From Candidatus Binatia bacterium (GTDB lineage Bacteria > Desulfobacterota > Binatia > UBA9968 > JAJDTQ01): 64,000 nucleotides of DNA. The stretch spans positions 16,128-80,127 of the forward strand of contig JAJEAI010000111.1 of NCBI GenBank assembly GCA_022824205.1, read 5' to 3'. The notes below the pieces were generated by a model that saw only the letters and a list, made by a program, of their open reading frames with translations, ran no database searches and was not told where the DNA came from. This document shows, piece by piece, positions 1 through 16,278 of this stretch (its first letter is position 1; each line of letters begins with the position of its first letter). Made by a program: the position numbers and the translations under genes.

Positions 1-677
1 GACCGGTGCGGCCCTTGGGTCGACATCCATACCGTGAGTTCCTTCCGGATGGGGTCGGGGTAGGCCAGCACGCCCCGCGCCTCCATGGACATGGCCACGA
101 GCCGGGGGCTCTTCATGTGGAGACGGCAGACGTGGTCCGCCTCGGCGAACGCCTTGTCGACGTCGCCGTTCTCCCTTTTCATGGTGTAGCAGTGGTTGGT
201 GCCGAGTTCCTCGTGGGCGAGGGTCGCGCCGTCCTCGAGGGCGGCCTCGGCGTCGGTGACCACGGGCAGGGAGTCATAGGTCACCCCGATGGCCGCGGCG
301 GCGTCTTCCGCCAGGGCGCGGCTCTCCGCCACCACCGCGGCGATGGGCGCGCCCACCGCGTGGACCGTGCCGCGCGCCAGCACCGGATGTTCCGGCATGT
401 TCATTTCCGGAGTGAGCATGGGCGCGCGCAACGCCAGGTCACCGGTGTCGTCGCCCGTGAGCACGCACACGACGCCGGGCATGGCCGCGGCCTCGGCGGT
501 GTCGATGGACACGATGCGGGCGTGGGGGTGGGTGCTCCGGTGGATCGCCACGTGCAGGATGCCCGGCAGCTTCACGTCGTCCACGTAGCATCCCTGGCCG
601 GTGAGCAGGGGCGGGTCCTCAACCCGGCGGATGGAAGCGCCGATCAGGCGGTTGGGGTTGCTTTGCTCTGTGCTCAT
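1..677 (-). CDS. Xanthine dehydrogenase/CODH-family molybdopterin-binding (large) subunit, N-terminal part, runs off window
   Basis: Own minus-strand translation from ATG at 677: MSTEQSNPNRLIGASIRRVEDPPLLTGQGCYVDDVKLPGILHVAIHRSTHPHARIVSIDTAEAAAMPGVV...; typical CoxL/XdhA N-terminus. Missing from ORF track because it is open at the window edge. Confidence 0.88.
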   Translation of the reverse strand, partial: MSTEQSNPNRLIGASIRRVEDPPLLTGQGCYVDDVKLPGILHVAIHRSTHPHARIVSIDTAEAAAMPGVVCVLTGDDTGDLALRAPMLTPEMNMPEHPVLARGTVHAVGAPIAAVVAESRALAEDAAAAIGVTYDSLPVVTDAEAALEDGATLAHEELGTNHCYTMKRENGDVDKAFAEADHVCRLHMKSPRLVAMSMEARGVLAYPDPIRKELTVWMSTQGPHR

Positions 678-725
678 GGATGTGTCCTCAAGGGTTTGGG
701 TAGTGTCTGTGGGCCTGCCCGAATC

Positions 726-824
726 GTCATTCCCGCGCAAGCGGGAATCCAGGTGGGGTGAGGGGGGAACAGGTCCGTTTGCCCCTCCCGACCCATGGAT
801 TCCCGCTTGCGCGGTATTGACGAT
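726..824. repeat. GTCATTCCCGCG(N)AAGCGGGAATCCAGG palindromic repeat pair
   Basis: GTCATTCCCGCGCAAGCGGGAATCCAGG at 726-753 and inverted partner CATGGATTCCCGCTTGCGCGGTATTGACG to 822. Confidence 0.85.
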
Positions 825-877
825 TCGGGGCAGACGGTCTCCTCCTTTGGGTCGGCTACAAGATACGACTTTGGGGT

Positions 878-1741
878 CTATGCCCGCGCCGCCGCGGCTT
901 CGATGGCCCGGCGCGCGTAGACCGCCGCCATGTGGCGTTTGTACTCTTCGTCGGCGTAGGAGTCCGCGTGCGGATCGATGCCGTCCGCGGCCCGCTCGGC
1001 CGCCGCGGCGATGACCTCCGGCGTGAGCGCTTGTCCGTTCAGGGCCGTTTCGGTGCCCGTGGCCCGGTGCGGCGTTCCGCCCACGCCCCCCAGCACCACG
1101 CGCGCGCCGGTGCAAGCGCCGGAACCGTCCAGTGTCAGCGCCGCCGCCGCGCTCACCACCACGTAACCCGAGGCCGGATGAGGCAGCTTGGCGTAGCTCG
1201 TCCGCGTGGGCGCGGCCGGCAACGGGATGTGTATGGCCGTGAGTATCTCGTGGGGTTCCAGCGCGGTGGTGAAGAAGTCCACGAAGAAGTCGTCCGCCGC
1301 CACCGTGCGCCCGCCTTCGGCCGAAGTCAGCATGAACGAAGCGTTCAGCGCCGTGAGGGTCACCGGCAGATCGGCCCCGGGATCGGCATGGGCGACGCTG
1401 CCGCCCATGGTGCCGCGGTTGCGCACCTGCAGGTCGCCGATGACCGAGGCGGTGTCCGCGAGCCCCGGCAGCAGGTTCCGCACGGTCTCCGACGCGGACA
1501 CCTCGGTGTGGGTGGTCAGGGCGCCGATGATCAGGGTGTCGCCGTCCTGCCGGATGCCGCTCAGACCGGGGATCCGGCCCAGGTCGATGAGCACCTCGGG
1601 CTGGGTCAGGCGGAGCTTCATGGCCGGCAGCAGGCTGTGTCCCCCGGCCAGGAGCTTGGCGTCCTCCCCGTGTTGCCGAAGAAGGCCGAAGACTTCCTCC
1701 AGAGAGGCCGGCGCCTCGTATCCGAAGCTGGCTGGATGCAT
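878..1741 (-). CDS. Xanthine dehydrogenase family FAD-binding subunit M (CoxM-like)
   Basis: [45 protein letters not shown]...; FAD-binding motif AGGHSLLP and [14 protein letters not shown]. Confidence 0.93.
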   Translation of the reverse strand: MHPASFGYEAPASLEEVFGLLRQHGEDAKLLAGGHSLLPAMKLRLTQPEVLIDLGRIPGLSGIRQDGDTLIIGALTTHTEVSASETVRNLLPGLADTASVIGDLQVRNRGTMGGSVAHADPGADLPVTLTALNASFMLTSAEGGRTVAADDFFVDFFTTALEPHEILTAIHIPLPAAPTRTSYAKLPHPASGYVVVSAAAALTLDGSGACTGARVVLGGVGGTPHRATGTETALNGQALTPEVIAAAAERAADGIDPHADSYADEEYKRHMAAVYARRAIEAAAARA

Positions 1742-1745
1742 GCTG

Positions 1746-2222
1746 TTACCTCGGTTGCTGGGCCGCGGTGCGGATGGCCTTGACGATGTTCACGTAGCCT
1801 GTACAGCGGCACAGGTTGCCTTCCAGGGCGTGCTTGATGGCCTCGTCGTCCGCGTCCGGCCGGGTTTCCAGCAGGTACGCGGCGGTCATCACCATGCCCG
1901 GCGTGCAAAAGCCGCACTGGAGGCCGTGCTCTTCCTGGAAGGCCGCTTGGACGGGGTGCAGGGTGGCGCCGTCGGCCAAGCCCTCGATGGTGGTGATCTC
2001 GGCGCCGTCGGCCTGCACCGCCAGCACCGTGCAGGACTTCACCGCGGCCCCGTTGAGGTGCACCGTGCACGCGCCGCACTGGCTCGTGTCGCAGCCCACG
2101 TGGGTGCCGGTGAGGCCCAGATTCTCGCGCAGGAAGTGCACCAGCAGCAGCCGCGGCTCCACCTCGGTCGCGTGCGACGTGCCGTTCACGGTAACGTTGA
2201 CAGGTCTTGCGGGGTGTTCCAT
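1746..2222 (-). CDS. (2Fe-2S)-binding small subunit of xanthine dehydrogenase/CODH family (CoxS-like)
   Basis: Two 2Fe-2S motifs: [16 protein letters not shown] and CGFCTPGM...[13 protein letters not shown]. Confidence 0.95.
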   Translation of the reverse strand: MEHPARPVNVTVNGTSHATEVEPRLLLVHFLRENLGLTGTHVGCDTSQCGACTVHLNGAAVKSCTVLAVQADGAEITTIEGLADGATLHPVQAAFQEEHGLQCGFCTPGMVMTAAYLLETRPDADDEAIKHALEGNLCRCTGYVNIVKAIRTAAQQPR

Positions 2223-2362
2223 GTCTTCCTCGTCAGAGTTGCTGGTCTCCGGCAGGTTCTCTCCGCGCCAGGCAGGTCATGGCCCGGCTGACCTACCGCG
2301 CTCCGCCAACCGACTTCAAACACTCCCATGGCGTTTCGTCAAGCGGCCCGGACGTCGTGCGG

Positions 2363-3673
2363 TTACGGTTGTTCCGTGGCCGGCGCCGCCTGCCGGGCGG
2401 CGGCCTCCGCGTGAGGTTCGTGTCGCGCGCCGGGTTGGCCCGAGCGCTTGCGCGGCCGGCGGCGTTTGCCCGCCGGACGTGCGCGCTTGGCCTCGCCGGT
2501 GTCCGGGTTCGGCTTGCGTGCCCGGGGCTTCTTGCCCGGCTGTCCTTCCGACGGCCGCGGAATGGATTGGCCCAGGATCTTTTCGATGGCCACCACGGAC
2601 TTGCTGTCGGCGGCGGTGGCGAAGCTCGTGGCCCGGCCGACGGCGGTCATGCGGGCGGTGCGGCCGATGCGGTGGACGTAGTCTTCCGGCGTGTAGGGGA
2701 GGTCGTAGTTGATGACGTGGGCAATGTTGTCGACGTCGAGGCCGCGGGCGGCGATGTCGGTGGCCACGAGGATGCGGTGACGCCCCCGGCGGAACCCTTC
2801 CAGGGCGGCGCGGCGCCGCTCCAGCGACAGGTTGCCGTGGATCTCGGCGGCGCGATGGCCGCTGCGTCTCAAGGTCTCGGCGATGACGTCGGCGCGGCTC
2901 TTGGTGCGGGTGAACACCAGCACGGATTCGTCGTTGCCCTTGAGGAGCGACAGCAGGAGCGAGGTCTTGGCCCCCGGCGTGGTGTCGTGGAGCGTGTGCG
3001 TGACGCCGTCCGCGGGTGTGGCCGGCTTGGCGACCACGGCCTTGAAGGGGTCTCGCAACGACATGCGCACCAGCTCCCGCAGGTCGGTGGGCAAGGTGGC
3101 GGAGTAGAGGAAGCTCTGGCGCTCGGGCGGGAGCGCGTCGATGACCTGGTTCAGTTGATCGGCGAAGCCCATGTCGAGCATGCGGTCGGCCTCGTCCAGG
3201 ACCACCACTTCCACCTCTCGCAGGTCCAGGTGTCCGTCCCACATGAGGTCCAGCAGCCGGCCGGGCGTGGCTACGATGATCTCGGGGTACCGTCCCAGGC
3301 CGCGGATTTGCGCCTGCATGTCGGCACCGCCCACCACCGTGGTGGCGTAGACCCGCAGCGAACGACCGAGTTGGTCGATGGTTTCCTGGATCTGGAACGC
3401 CAGCTCGCGCGTCGGCGCCAGGATCAGGCCGCGCGGCGGTCCTTCCGGCGAACCCGCGAGCCGCTCCACCATGGGGATCACGAACGCCGCGGTCTTGCCG
3501 GTGCCGGTCTGCGCGCAGCCGAGGACGTCGCGGCCTTCAAGGGCCGGGGGCAGAGCCTTTGCCTGTATGGGAGTGGGGGAAACGAAGCCGATCCTGGCGA
3601 GATCCTTGAGCAGTGGATCGGAAAGACCCAATGTGTCGAACGATGCGGAGTCCGAGTTTGACGAGTTTGACAT
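2363..3673 (-). CDS. DEAD/DEAH-box RNA helicase (RhlE-like)
   Basis: Q motif, AQTGTGKTAA, DEADRMLDMGF, SATLP, HRIGRTAR; basic C-terminal tail. Start chosen at MSNSSNSDSASF (3673) rather than the upstream ORF start at 3772. Confidence 0.93.
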   Translation of the reverse strand: MSNSSNSDSASFDTLGLSDPLLKDLARIGFVSPTPIQAKALPPALEGRDVLGCAQTGTGKTAAFVIPMVERLAGSPEGPPRGLILAPTRELAFQIQETIDQLGRSLRVYATTVVGGADMQAQIRGLGRYPEIIVATPGRLLDLMWDGHLDLREVEVVVLDEADRMLDMGFADQLNQVIDALPPERQSFLYSATLPTDLRELVRMSLRDPFKAVVAKPATPADGVTHTLHDTTPGAKTSLLLSLLKGNDESVLVFTRTKSRADVIAETLRRSGHRAAEIHGNLSLERRRAALEGFRRGRHRILVATDIAARGLDVDNIAHVINYDLPYTPEDYVHRIGRTARMTAVGRATSFATAADSKSVVAIEKILGQSIPRPSEGQPGKKPRARKPNPDTGEAKRARPAGKRRRPRKRSGQPGARHEPHAEAAARQAAPATEQP

Positions 3674-3827
3674 AAATGATTTCTTTGCGTTGAAGCGGTC
3701 TCGGAAGTATGGCTGATGGTTGACGGGCACACGCTTCAGCCGGGGTTTCGGTATTGAAAACTTGGCGGTCACCGTCCCGTCACGGGACCGCCAAGCTGGA
3801 TGGTTCGGTACGTGGAATGTACTTACG

Positions 3828-4154
3828 TTACCAGCGGCTCGGTCTGCCTCCGCCCGACCGCCTGTTGCCTCCGCCGCCGCCCGCGTTGCCGAAACCGGAC
3901 CTTCGCTCCTGCGGACGTGCCTCGTTCACTGTCAGCGTCCGGCCCTGAAGCTCCGTTCCATTGAGAGCGTCGATGGCCTTCTGGCAATCTTCGCTCGATC
4001 CCATTTCCACGAAACCGAAGCCACGCGACTGGCCGGTGAACTTGTCCGCGATGACCGTGGCGGACTCCACCGTCCCGTGCTCGGTGAAGATCTCCTCGAG
4101 CTGGCCATCCGTCACGGAATAGGGCAAACCGCCCACGTACAATTTCTGACTCAT
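3828..4154 (-). CDS. RNA recognition motif (RRM) RNA-binding protein with Gly-rich tail
   Basis: KLYVGGLPYSVTDGQLEEIF...SRGFGFVEM (RNP2/RNP1) and GGGGGNRRSGGGRPSRW tail. Confidence 0.93.
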   Translation of the reverse strand: MSQKLYVGGLPYSVTDGQLEEIFTEHGTVESATVIADKFTGQSRGFGFVEMGSSEDCQKAIDALNGTELQGRTLTVNEARPQERRSGFGNAGGGGGNRRSGGGRPSRW

Positions 4155-4452
4155 GTATTTCTCCAATGTTTGAGACAAAAGAAAACCAGTCTGTTCGACC
4201 CTGGGATCGCCGCCTTGGGCAAGAACATGCGTCCTTCACGGCACGTGGTGAATTTTGCTTTGGACTAGAGCTTCGACGGGAAGATTAGGCTGGAACACAG
4301 CTTGAATAAGGAGGGACTTTAACCGTATCCGGCCTCCGTGTCAACGAGCGCGGAGACCTCGGTCGCAACTACTCGCCACGTCGCTACCGGCTCGACACCG
4401 GTAGGGAACCGGGAATGGGGGATCGGCAGACGACCGAATGACCGGCGCGGGA

Positions 4453-4650
4453 TCAGATGTCCTCTATAGGAGGTTGCGGGCCGGGGACGATATCCGCGAT
4501 GTCGGGATCGATGTCATCGCCGCGTTCCGGCCGGTCTTGCCGGGCTTCCTTGCGTTCGGCGCGTCGCCTGGCCTTCTCCTCCTTCTTCTCCTGCTTCGCG
4601 CGTTCCCGTTGCCGCTTGGCAAAAGTGGTTCGTGGTTGGGCCATTCCCAT
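4453..4650 (-). CDS. Small highly charged hypothetical protein
   Basis: MGMAQPRTTFAKRQRERAKQEKKEEKARRRAERKEARQ...; strand-consistent with neighbours. Confidence 0.55.
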   Translation of the reverse strand: MGMAQPRTTFAKRQRERAKQEKKEEKARRRAERKEARQDRPERGDDIDPDIADIVPGPQPPIEDI

Positions 4651-4725
4651 AGTTTAGCGGTTCTCGCCGCGAACGCCAAATGGGTGACGGTTCCGGGCCC
4701 ACGCGAACCGGGCGCTCCGGTGCCG

Positions 4726-5244
4726 CTACATCGCCAATCCGTCAATGAACCGCGCGCCGGGTATGTTGTGGAGGTCTTTCGGGGCGATTTTGAGCTTGGA
4801 CGAACGGCTTCCCGAGCCGAGGATGACGTACTCTTGCGACAACAGGTTAGGGTCCGCGTACACCGGCAGACCCACGGGCAGCGCGAACGCGGTGACGCCG
4901 CCGATCATCATCCCGGTCAACTCACGGGTCTCCTCGGCGGATGCGAACGAGGCCCTCGACACCCCCATGAGCCTCTTGACCGTCTTGTTGACGTCCAGCC
5001 GCGCGGAAGCCTGGACGATGCACGCGCAATACTTCTTCTCGCCGCGCTTGGACGCCACGATGATGGTGTTGCCGCTGGTCTCCAGCGGAAAGCGGTACTT
5101 GGCACAGAAATCCGCGGTATCGGCGAACGCCGGGTCGATGTGAACGAGTTCGTAGGCGACGCCCAGTTCCTCGAGGGCGGCCATGACACGCGTCTCGATG
5201 TCCGTGGCGGCGTCTTCGGTGCTTGTCATGCGGTGCGCCTCCAC
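4726..5244 (-). CDS. YbaK/EbsC-family protein (aminoacyl-tRNA deacylase-like)
   Basis: VASKRGEKKYCACIVQASARLDVNKTVKRLMG...GMMIGGVTAFALP..VYADPNLL pattern of the YbaK fold. Confidence 0.85.
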   Translation of the reverse strand: MEAHRMTSTEDAATDIETRVMAALEELGVAYELVHIDPAFADTADFCAKYRFPLETSGNTIIVASKRGEKKYCACIVQASARLDVNKTVKRLMGVSRASFASAEETRELTGMMIGGVTAFALPVGLPVYADPNLLSQEYVILGSGSRSSKLKIAPKDLHNIPGARFIDGLAM

Positions 5245-5245
5245 G

Positions 5246-7525
5246 TCAGCTCCCGCGCTCCATCAGCCGGTACACCCGCTCCGGGCTCATGGGCAGGTCC
5301 CGCACCACCACGCCCACGGCGTTGCGCAGGGCCGCGGCGATGGCGGGCGCCACCGGGGCGAGGCCGCCCTCGGCCATGCCCTTGCTGCCGAAGGGGCCGG
5401 GTCCGTCGCCGTTCTCGATGAGGACGGAGTCGAACACCGCGGGCAGGTCCTTGAAGCGCGGCAGCGCGTAGTCGATGGCGCTGGGGTTGAGCAGCAGCGC
5501 GCCGTCGAACACCTGCTCCTCGGTGAGGGAGTTGCCCATGCCGAACATGACCGAGCCCTGTTCCTGGCCCTCGCACCGGAGCGGGTGCATGGCCTGGCCG
5601 ATGTCGGCCGACGAGACGTAGCTCACGCAGCGTGCACGGCCGGTCTCTTCATCCACCGCCATCACGGCGATGCCGGCGTTGATCTCCCAGGTGCGGATGT
5701 CGATGCGGTCACGGGTGAGGGCCTTGTCCATGCCCCGGCCCACCAGGGTGCCGGTGGTGCGCCCCGCCAACTCATCCAGGCTCATGACCGGCTCGCCGTC
5801 GCTCGAGAAGACGCCGTCGTCCAGCGACAGGTTCCGGGCGTCCCGGTCGGTGAGCGCCCCGGCCTGTTGCAGCAGCAGCTCCCGCAACTCCTCGGAGGCC
5901 CGCTGCACCGCGTTGCCCATGAGCACGGTGATGCGGCTGCCGTAAACCCCGGAGGCGCCGGGCGCGGTGCTGGTGTCGTAGGGGGCGATGTCGATGCGGT
6001 CGAGGCCGACGCCGAGGGTTTCCGCGGCGGTCTGGGCCAGCACCGTCTTGGCGCCGCCGCCGATCTCCGGCGCGTTGGCGTGCACGGTGAAGGTGGCGTC
6101 GTCGTTGAATTCGATGCGGGCGTTGTACTGGGTGGTGGACAAATCCTTGATGGCGCAGGCGATGCCGGTGCCGGTCTTCTCGCCGGGCCGGGCGAGGGAT
6201 TCCGCAGCGTGTTCCCGTTGGGACGCCTCGAAACGCTCCAGGCAGACCTGGAACGTGGCCAGCGGGTCGCCGTCGAGCGGCGGCCCGCCGAGCACGTACC
6301 GTTCACCGGAGCGCAGCAGGTTCTTGAGGCGGAACTCGATGGGGTCGTAGCCCAGCTCGGTGCAGATGCGGTCGGTGTGCGCCTCGCACGCCCAGCCGAG
6401 CTGTACGCTGCCGATGCCGCGGAAAGCCCCGGCGGGTACCTTGTTGGTATAGACCGAGTGGCAGTCCGCGCGCGCGTGCTCCACGCGGTAGGGGCCCACG
6501 GCGCGGAACGCGGCCTTGCGAGTGACCTGGATGCCGAAGTCCGCGTAGGCGCCGGTGTCGAGATAGATCCTGGCCTCGCGGCACAGCAGCGTGCCGTCCT
6601 CGCGCAACCCGGTGCGGATCTCGATCTCGGCCGGATGGCGGCGCGCCGTGAACGCGGTCTCTTCCATGGACAGGCGGAGCTGCACCGGCACCCCGGCCGC
6701 GGCCGCCGCCAGCACCGCCAGGTGCTCCATGCTCACGTGCCCCTTGGAGCCGAAGCCACCGCCCACGTAAGGGACCTTCACCGTCACCTGCCCGGGCTCC
6801 AGCCCGAACATGCGTGCCAGTTCGTCGCGCACCGGAAAGGGCGCCTGTGAGGAGCTGTGCACGGTGACGGACCGGTCGTCCACCATGGCCGCGGCGCAGT
6901 GGGGCTCCATGGGGTAGTGGAACAGCGACGGAAACGTAAAGCGGTCCTCGATGACGCGGGCGGCCTCGCGGAAGGCGCGCTCCGGATCGCCCTCGATGAA
7001 GTGGGTGCCGCCGCAGTGGTTGTGGGCGTAGTCGTACTCGAAGTCGTCGGCGCCCTCGGTGTCGTAGACGGCGTCCGCGTCGTGCACCAGCGTGCCGCCC
7101 TCGATCGCCGACCGCACTTCCGCCACCTGGGGCAGCGGCGTGTAGCGCACCTCCACCCGGGCCGCCGCCTCCACCGCGGCGGTCTCGCTGTCCGCCACCA
7201 CGATGGCCACGGGCTCGCCCTGGAAGCGGGCCTTTTCGTGGGCCAGCACCGGGCGGTCCTTCACCGACTGCCCGTAGGGCTTGAGTGCGCGAAGGCACCC
7301 GAGCCGCCCGAGGTCCAGGCTGTCGTAGGTGATGATGGTGTGGACGCCCGGAACCGCGCGCGCGGCTTCGAGGTCGAACCCGTCGATGCGCGCGTGGGGA
7401 TGGGGGCTCGAGACGAGCCTGGCGAACTTCATCCCCGGCACCGTAAGGTCCGCCGTGTAGACGGCGGTCCCGGTGACCTTTTCGTCCGCGTCCAGGCTGC
7501 GGACCGATCGGCCGACGTATTTCAT
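5246..7525 (-). CDS. Xanthine dehydrogenase family molybdopterin-binding subunit (second large-subunit homologue)
   Basis: MKYVGRSVRSLDADEKVTGTAVYTADLTVPGMKFARLVSSPHPHARI...; GGGFGSKGHVSMEHLAVLAA, GAFRGIGSVQ. Upstream ORF extension is repeat-derived (AWIPASAGM..RGND) so start set at 7525. Confidence 0.92.
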   Translation of the reverse strand: MKYVGRSVRSLDADEKVTGTAVYTADLTVPGMKFARLVSSPHPHARIDGFDLEAARAVPGVHTIITYDSLDLGRLGCLRALKPYGQSVKDRPVLAHEKARFQGEPVAIVVADSETAAVEAAARVEVRYTPLPQVAEVRSAIEGGTLVHDADAVYDTEGADDFEYDYAHNHCGGTHFIEGDPERAFREAARVIEDRFTFPSLFHYPMEPHCAAAMVDDRSVTVHSSSQAPFPVRDELARMFGLEPGQVTVKVPYVGGGFGSKGHVSMEHLAVLAAAAAGVPVQLRLSMEETAFTARRHPAEIEIRTGLREDGTLLCREARIYLDTGAYADFGIQVTRKAAFRAVGPYRVEHARADCHSVYTNKVPAGAFRGIGSVQLGWACEAHTDRICTELGYDPIEFRLKNLLRSGERYVLGGPPLDGDPLATFQVCLERFEASQREHAAESLARPGEKTGTGIACAIKDLSTTQYNARIEFNDDATFTVHANAPEIGGGAKTVLAQTAAETLGVGLDRIDIAPYDTSTAPGASGVYGSRITVLMGNAVQRASEELRELLLQQAGALTDRDARNLSLDDGVFSSDGEPVMSLDELAGRTTGTLVGRGMDKALTRDRIDIRTWEINAGIAVMAVDEETGRARCVSYVSSADIGQAMHPLRCEGQEQGSVMFGMGNSLTEEQVFDGALLLNPSAIDYALPRFKDLPAVFDSVLIENGDGPGPFGSKGMAEGGLAPVAPAIAAALRNAVGVVVRDLPMSPERVYRLMERGS

Positions 7526-7603
7526 CGAGAAAGCTCCATTGCTTGGGTTGGGTACCTCTATAACGAACCTGCAACGATACCGGAAACGAATGCATCCCGC
7601 ACT

Positions 7604-7778
7604 GTCATTCCCGCGCAAGCTCATTCCCGCGGAAGCGGGAATCCAGGCCCGGCCGACCACCTTGTCCTCGCCCTCGATGAGTCATTCCCGCGGAAGCGGG
7701 AATCCAGGGGTGGCGGTGTGGCGACCCCATTGCCCCAGGCCGCACCCCGCCTGGATTCCCGCTTGCGCGGGAATGACG
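7604..7778. repeat. Clustered composite palindromic repeats (three direct/one inverted copy)
   Basis: Copies starting 7604, 7621 and 7681, inverted copy 7750-7778. Confidence 0.88.
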
Positions 7779-8057
7779 TATTGGAGGGCCGGGAATGACC
7801 GAGGGCCGGTCAGGCATGGCGGAAACCGCCGTACATTGATAGACTGACGGGACGACGTCGACGAATCCAGCCGACCGCCCGCCCTCGGCACCAGCGTTCA
7901 GGGAATTTCCGCGCTGACGGGTCGCCCCCGGCGGACCTGTCAGCGCGTCCTCAACCGAACGTGGTAGCTGCTGAATTCCGGTCCGTTTTGTGGTATTCGC
8001 GATAGTTTCGAGTGCCGGCAGGACGGGTACGAACCGTCGTGCAGAGGTCTGTTCGAC

Positions 8058-12620
<4,563 letters not shown>

Positions 12621-12728
12621 GCCGACGCTACAACTCGGATACGCCTACGTTCCAGATCGTCATCCCCCAGCGAAGCTGGCTGTGTGGATACCCCGGTCGG
12701 ATACGAGTTGGCACCGATGCTTCGTCCC

Positions 12729-12885
12729 GTCATTTCCGCGGAACGGGGTGTGTCGAAACTCCCAAGGCACCCACGTCACAGAATGTCATTCCCGCGGAAG
12801 CGGGAATCCAGGGGCAGGGGAGCGGCACTACAGCGGCGTTTCCCCGCCTCGCCACCCCTGGATTCCCGCTTCCGCGGGAATGACG
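12729..12885. repeat. Composite palindromic repeat, full-length form
   Basis: GTCATTTCCGCGGAACGGGGTGTGTCGAAACTC...CACCCACGTCACAGAATGTCATTCCCGCGGAAGCGGGAATCCAGG...CCCTGGATTCCCGCTTCCGCGGGAATGACG. Confidence 0.88.
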
Positions 12886-13009
12886 ATTAGGCCGAAGTTC
12901 CGGCTGGAACTTCAGATTAGGGGGGTTGGTGCCGTTTCGTGTCCGAGCAGGGTATGGACCCAGTCTGGGAAGCAGGAATCCAGGGGCGGCGAGGGGTAAG
13001 TCAGCAACA

Positions 13010-14506
<1,497 letters not shown>

Positions 14507-14918
14507 CCGGCGTTTGGCTTCGCCGGGTTGCGCGGTTCCGGGGACCCGGAACTCAACGCGCACGGCGCACAACATCCTCCAACAAGAACTGAGAATTCAC
14601 GCTGTTGCTGCCGTCTTGCCACCCCGTGGTAGTGGCTTCGGCCTTGTTTCGTTGACTCTCGGTCGTACCACATCCTCCCTCTTCTCGACGTACTATCCTA
14701 TACGACTCCGTTCGGGGCAGTGTCCCCCCTTTCCCCTTAAACTTGGGGGGTCCTCGAGGGGGTGGTCTAGTATACTGTTATTACTATTACGGTTACCGGA
14801 GCCGTTGAGAAAATCGCGGTGCGATGAACCGAGGAATCGGCACCTGTCGGAATCCGTCAGGTAAGGCGCTCGCCAAGGTGCGCCGATCCAGAGACTCTTG
14901 CCCTAGAGGGGAGCCGCA

Positions 14919-16070
14919 GTGAGCCGAGAAGACCTGTATCAGCGCATCCTTTCGTCGTTGCACGAAACGGCGTTGGAGGACTCTCACTGGCCGGAAACCT
15001 CTGCCTTGATTGATGAAGCATGCGCGGTGAAGGGCAGTGCCCTGGCGGCCATCGAAGCAGGTCCTCGGGACATACCCAAGGCCCTCTTCGTGTGGATCTG
15101 CTCGGAGGGGCAACGCCAGACAGAGCTGGAGCACCTGTACTTCGAACGTTATTTTTCGCTGGATCAACGCATGGTTCGCGGCCGTCGATTGCCGGAAAGC
15201 CAACTGGTCCACGTATCGTCGCTCTATACCCCCGAGGAGCTCAAGACCTCCCTGTTCTACAACGAAGTGTTGCCCCTCTATAACAGCCAGAATGGCCATT
15301 GTGCGCGTCTCGACGGGCTGGGCAGTTCGCATATCGGATGGGCGGTCGAGGATCCGGTCAAAGGAGACGGATTGTCGTCCGCTCAAGTCCAGACGATCAA
15401 CGGCCTTATGCCCCACCTGCGTCAATTCGTACGCGTGAGGCAGGCCTTGGTCGATGCCGACGCGCTCGGCTCGTCCCTCGCCATGCTGCTCGACAACACG
15501 CGGATCGGCGTCGTCCAACTGGACCGGAGCGGACGGATAGTGGAGGCCAATGACCGTGCCGGTGAACTGCTGCGTAGAGGCGACGGGTTGGTCGACCGGG
15601 GCGGTTCACTACACGCGTTCTCACCAGTAGAAGACGCCGAGCTCCAGAGGCTCCTGGCACGCGCCCTCCCCGCGTTCGGGCGCCAGGGCGTCAGCGGCTC
15701 GATGGTGGTGGGACATCCGGTTCTCTTGCCGCGGCTGGCGTTGCACATCAGTCCTACGGTCGAAGGACAGCCGAACGTACGTCCTCGCCGTGTCGCGGCG
15801 CTTGTGCTGGTGGTCGATCCGGCGACCCGGATGGCCATCGATCCGTCCCTGGTGGCCGCCGCACTCGGCCTTACGAAGTCCGAGTCCCACGTTGCCGTGT
15901 TATTGGCCGAAGGAAACACCATCCGCGACATCGCCATCACGACGGGCCGGACCGAAAGCACCATCCGTTGGCATGTCAAACAGATCTTGAACAAGCACGG
16001 TCTCTCTCGGCAGATGGAGTTGGTGCAACTGGTGCTGCCCCTCGCCATCCTGCCGAAAGATCGGCCCTGA
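14919..16070 (+). CDS. LuxR-type helix-turn-helix transcriptional regulator
   Basis: C-terminal LTKSESHVAVLLAEGNTIRDIAITTGRTESTIRWHVKQILNKHGLSRQMELVQLVL is a LuxR HTH; GTG start. Confidence 0.88.
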   Translation: MSREDLYQRILSSLHETALEDSHWPETSALIDEACAVKGSALAAIEAGPRDIPKALFVWICSEGQRQTELEHLYFERYFSLDQRMVRGRRLPESQLVHVSSLYTPEELKTSLFYNEVLPLYNSQNGHCARLDGLGSSHIGWAVEDPVKGDGLSSAQVQTINGLMPHLRQFVRVRQALVDADALGSSLAMLLDNTRIGVVQLDRSGRIVEANDRAGELLRRGDGLVDRGGSLHAFSPVEDAELQRLLARALPAFGRQGVSGSMVVGHPVLLPRLALHISPTVEGQPNVRPRRVAALVLVVDPATRMAIDPSLVAAALGLTKSESHVAVLLAEGNTIRDIAITTGRTESTIRWHVKQILNKHGLSRQMELVQLVLPLAILPKDRP

Positions 16071-16278
16071 CACCCGCGCCGAATCGGCTGCCATTGACAT
16101 GCCAAAAGTGAAGCCCCCAATTCTTGGGGCGCGCGGAAGCGTGCCCTGACGTATCCTTCGGTCCGAAGTGGGAGAGATCCGTGCGGGCGTCCATGAGTCA
16201 CGAGACTGGTCCGATGAACCTTCGCCGGGCGAGCGGCGGAAGATTCTTCGTCAGAGCTTACAAGCCAAGGGGGTAGCG

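Noticed and set aside
12729-12885. CRISPR array
   Set aside because: Units are inverted and spaced irregularly rather than direct repeats with uniform spacers, and no cas genes are present. These are palindromic interspersed repeats.
14690-14810. Low-complexity stretch (CCCCCCTTTCCCCTTAAACTTGGGGGGTCC, TAGTATACTGTTATTACTATTACGG) as a special regulatory RNA
   Set aside because: It may contain a promoter or terminator for the flanking genes, but I could not support a defined structure or family.
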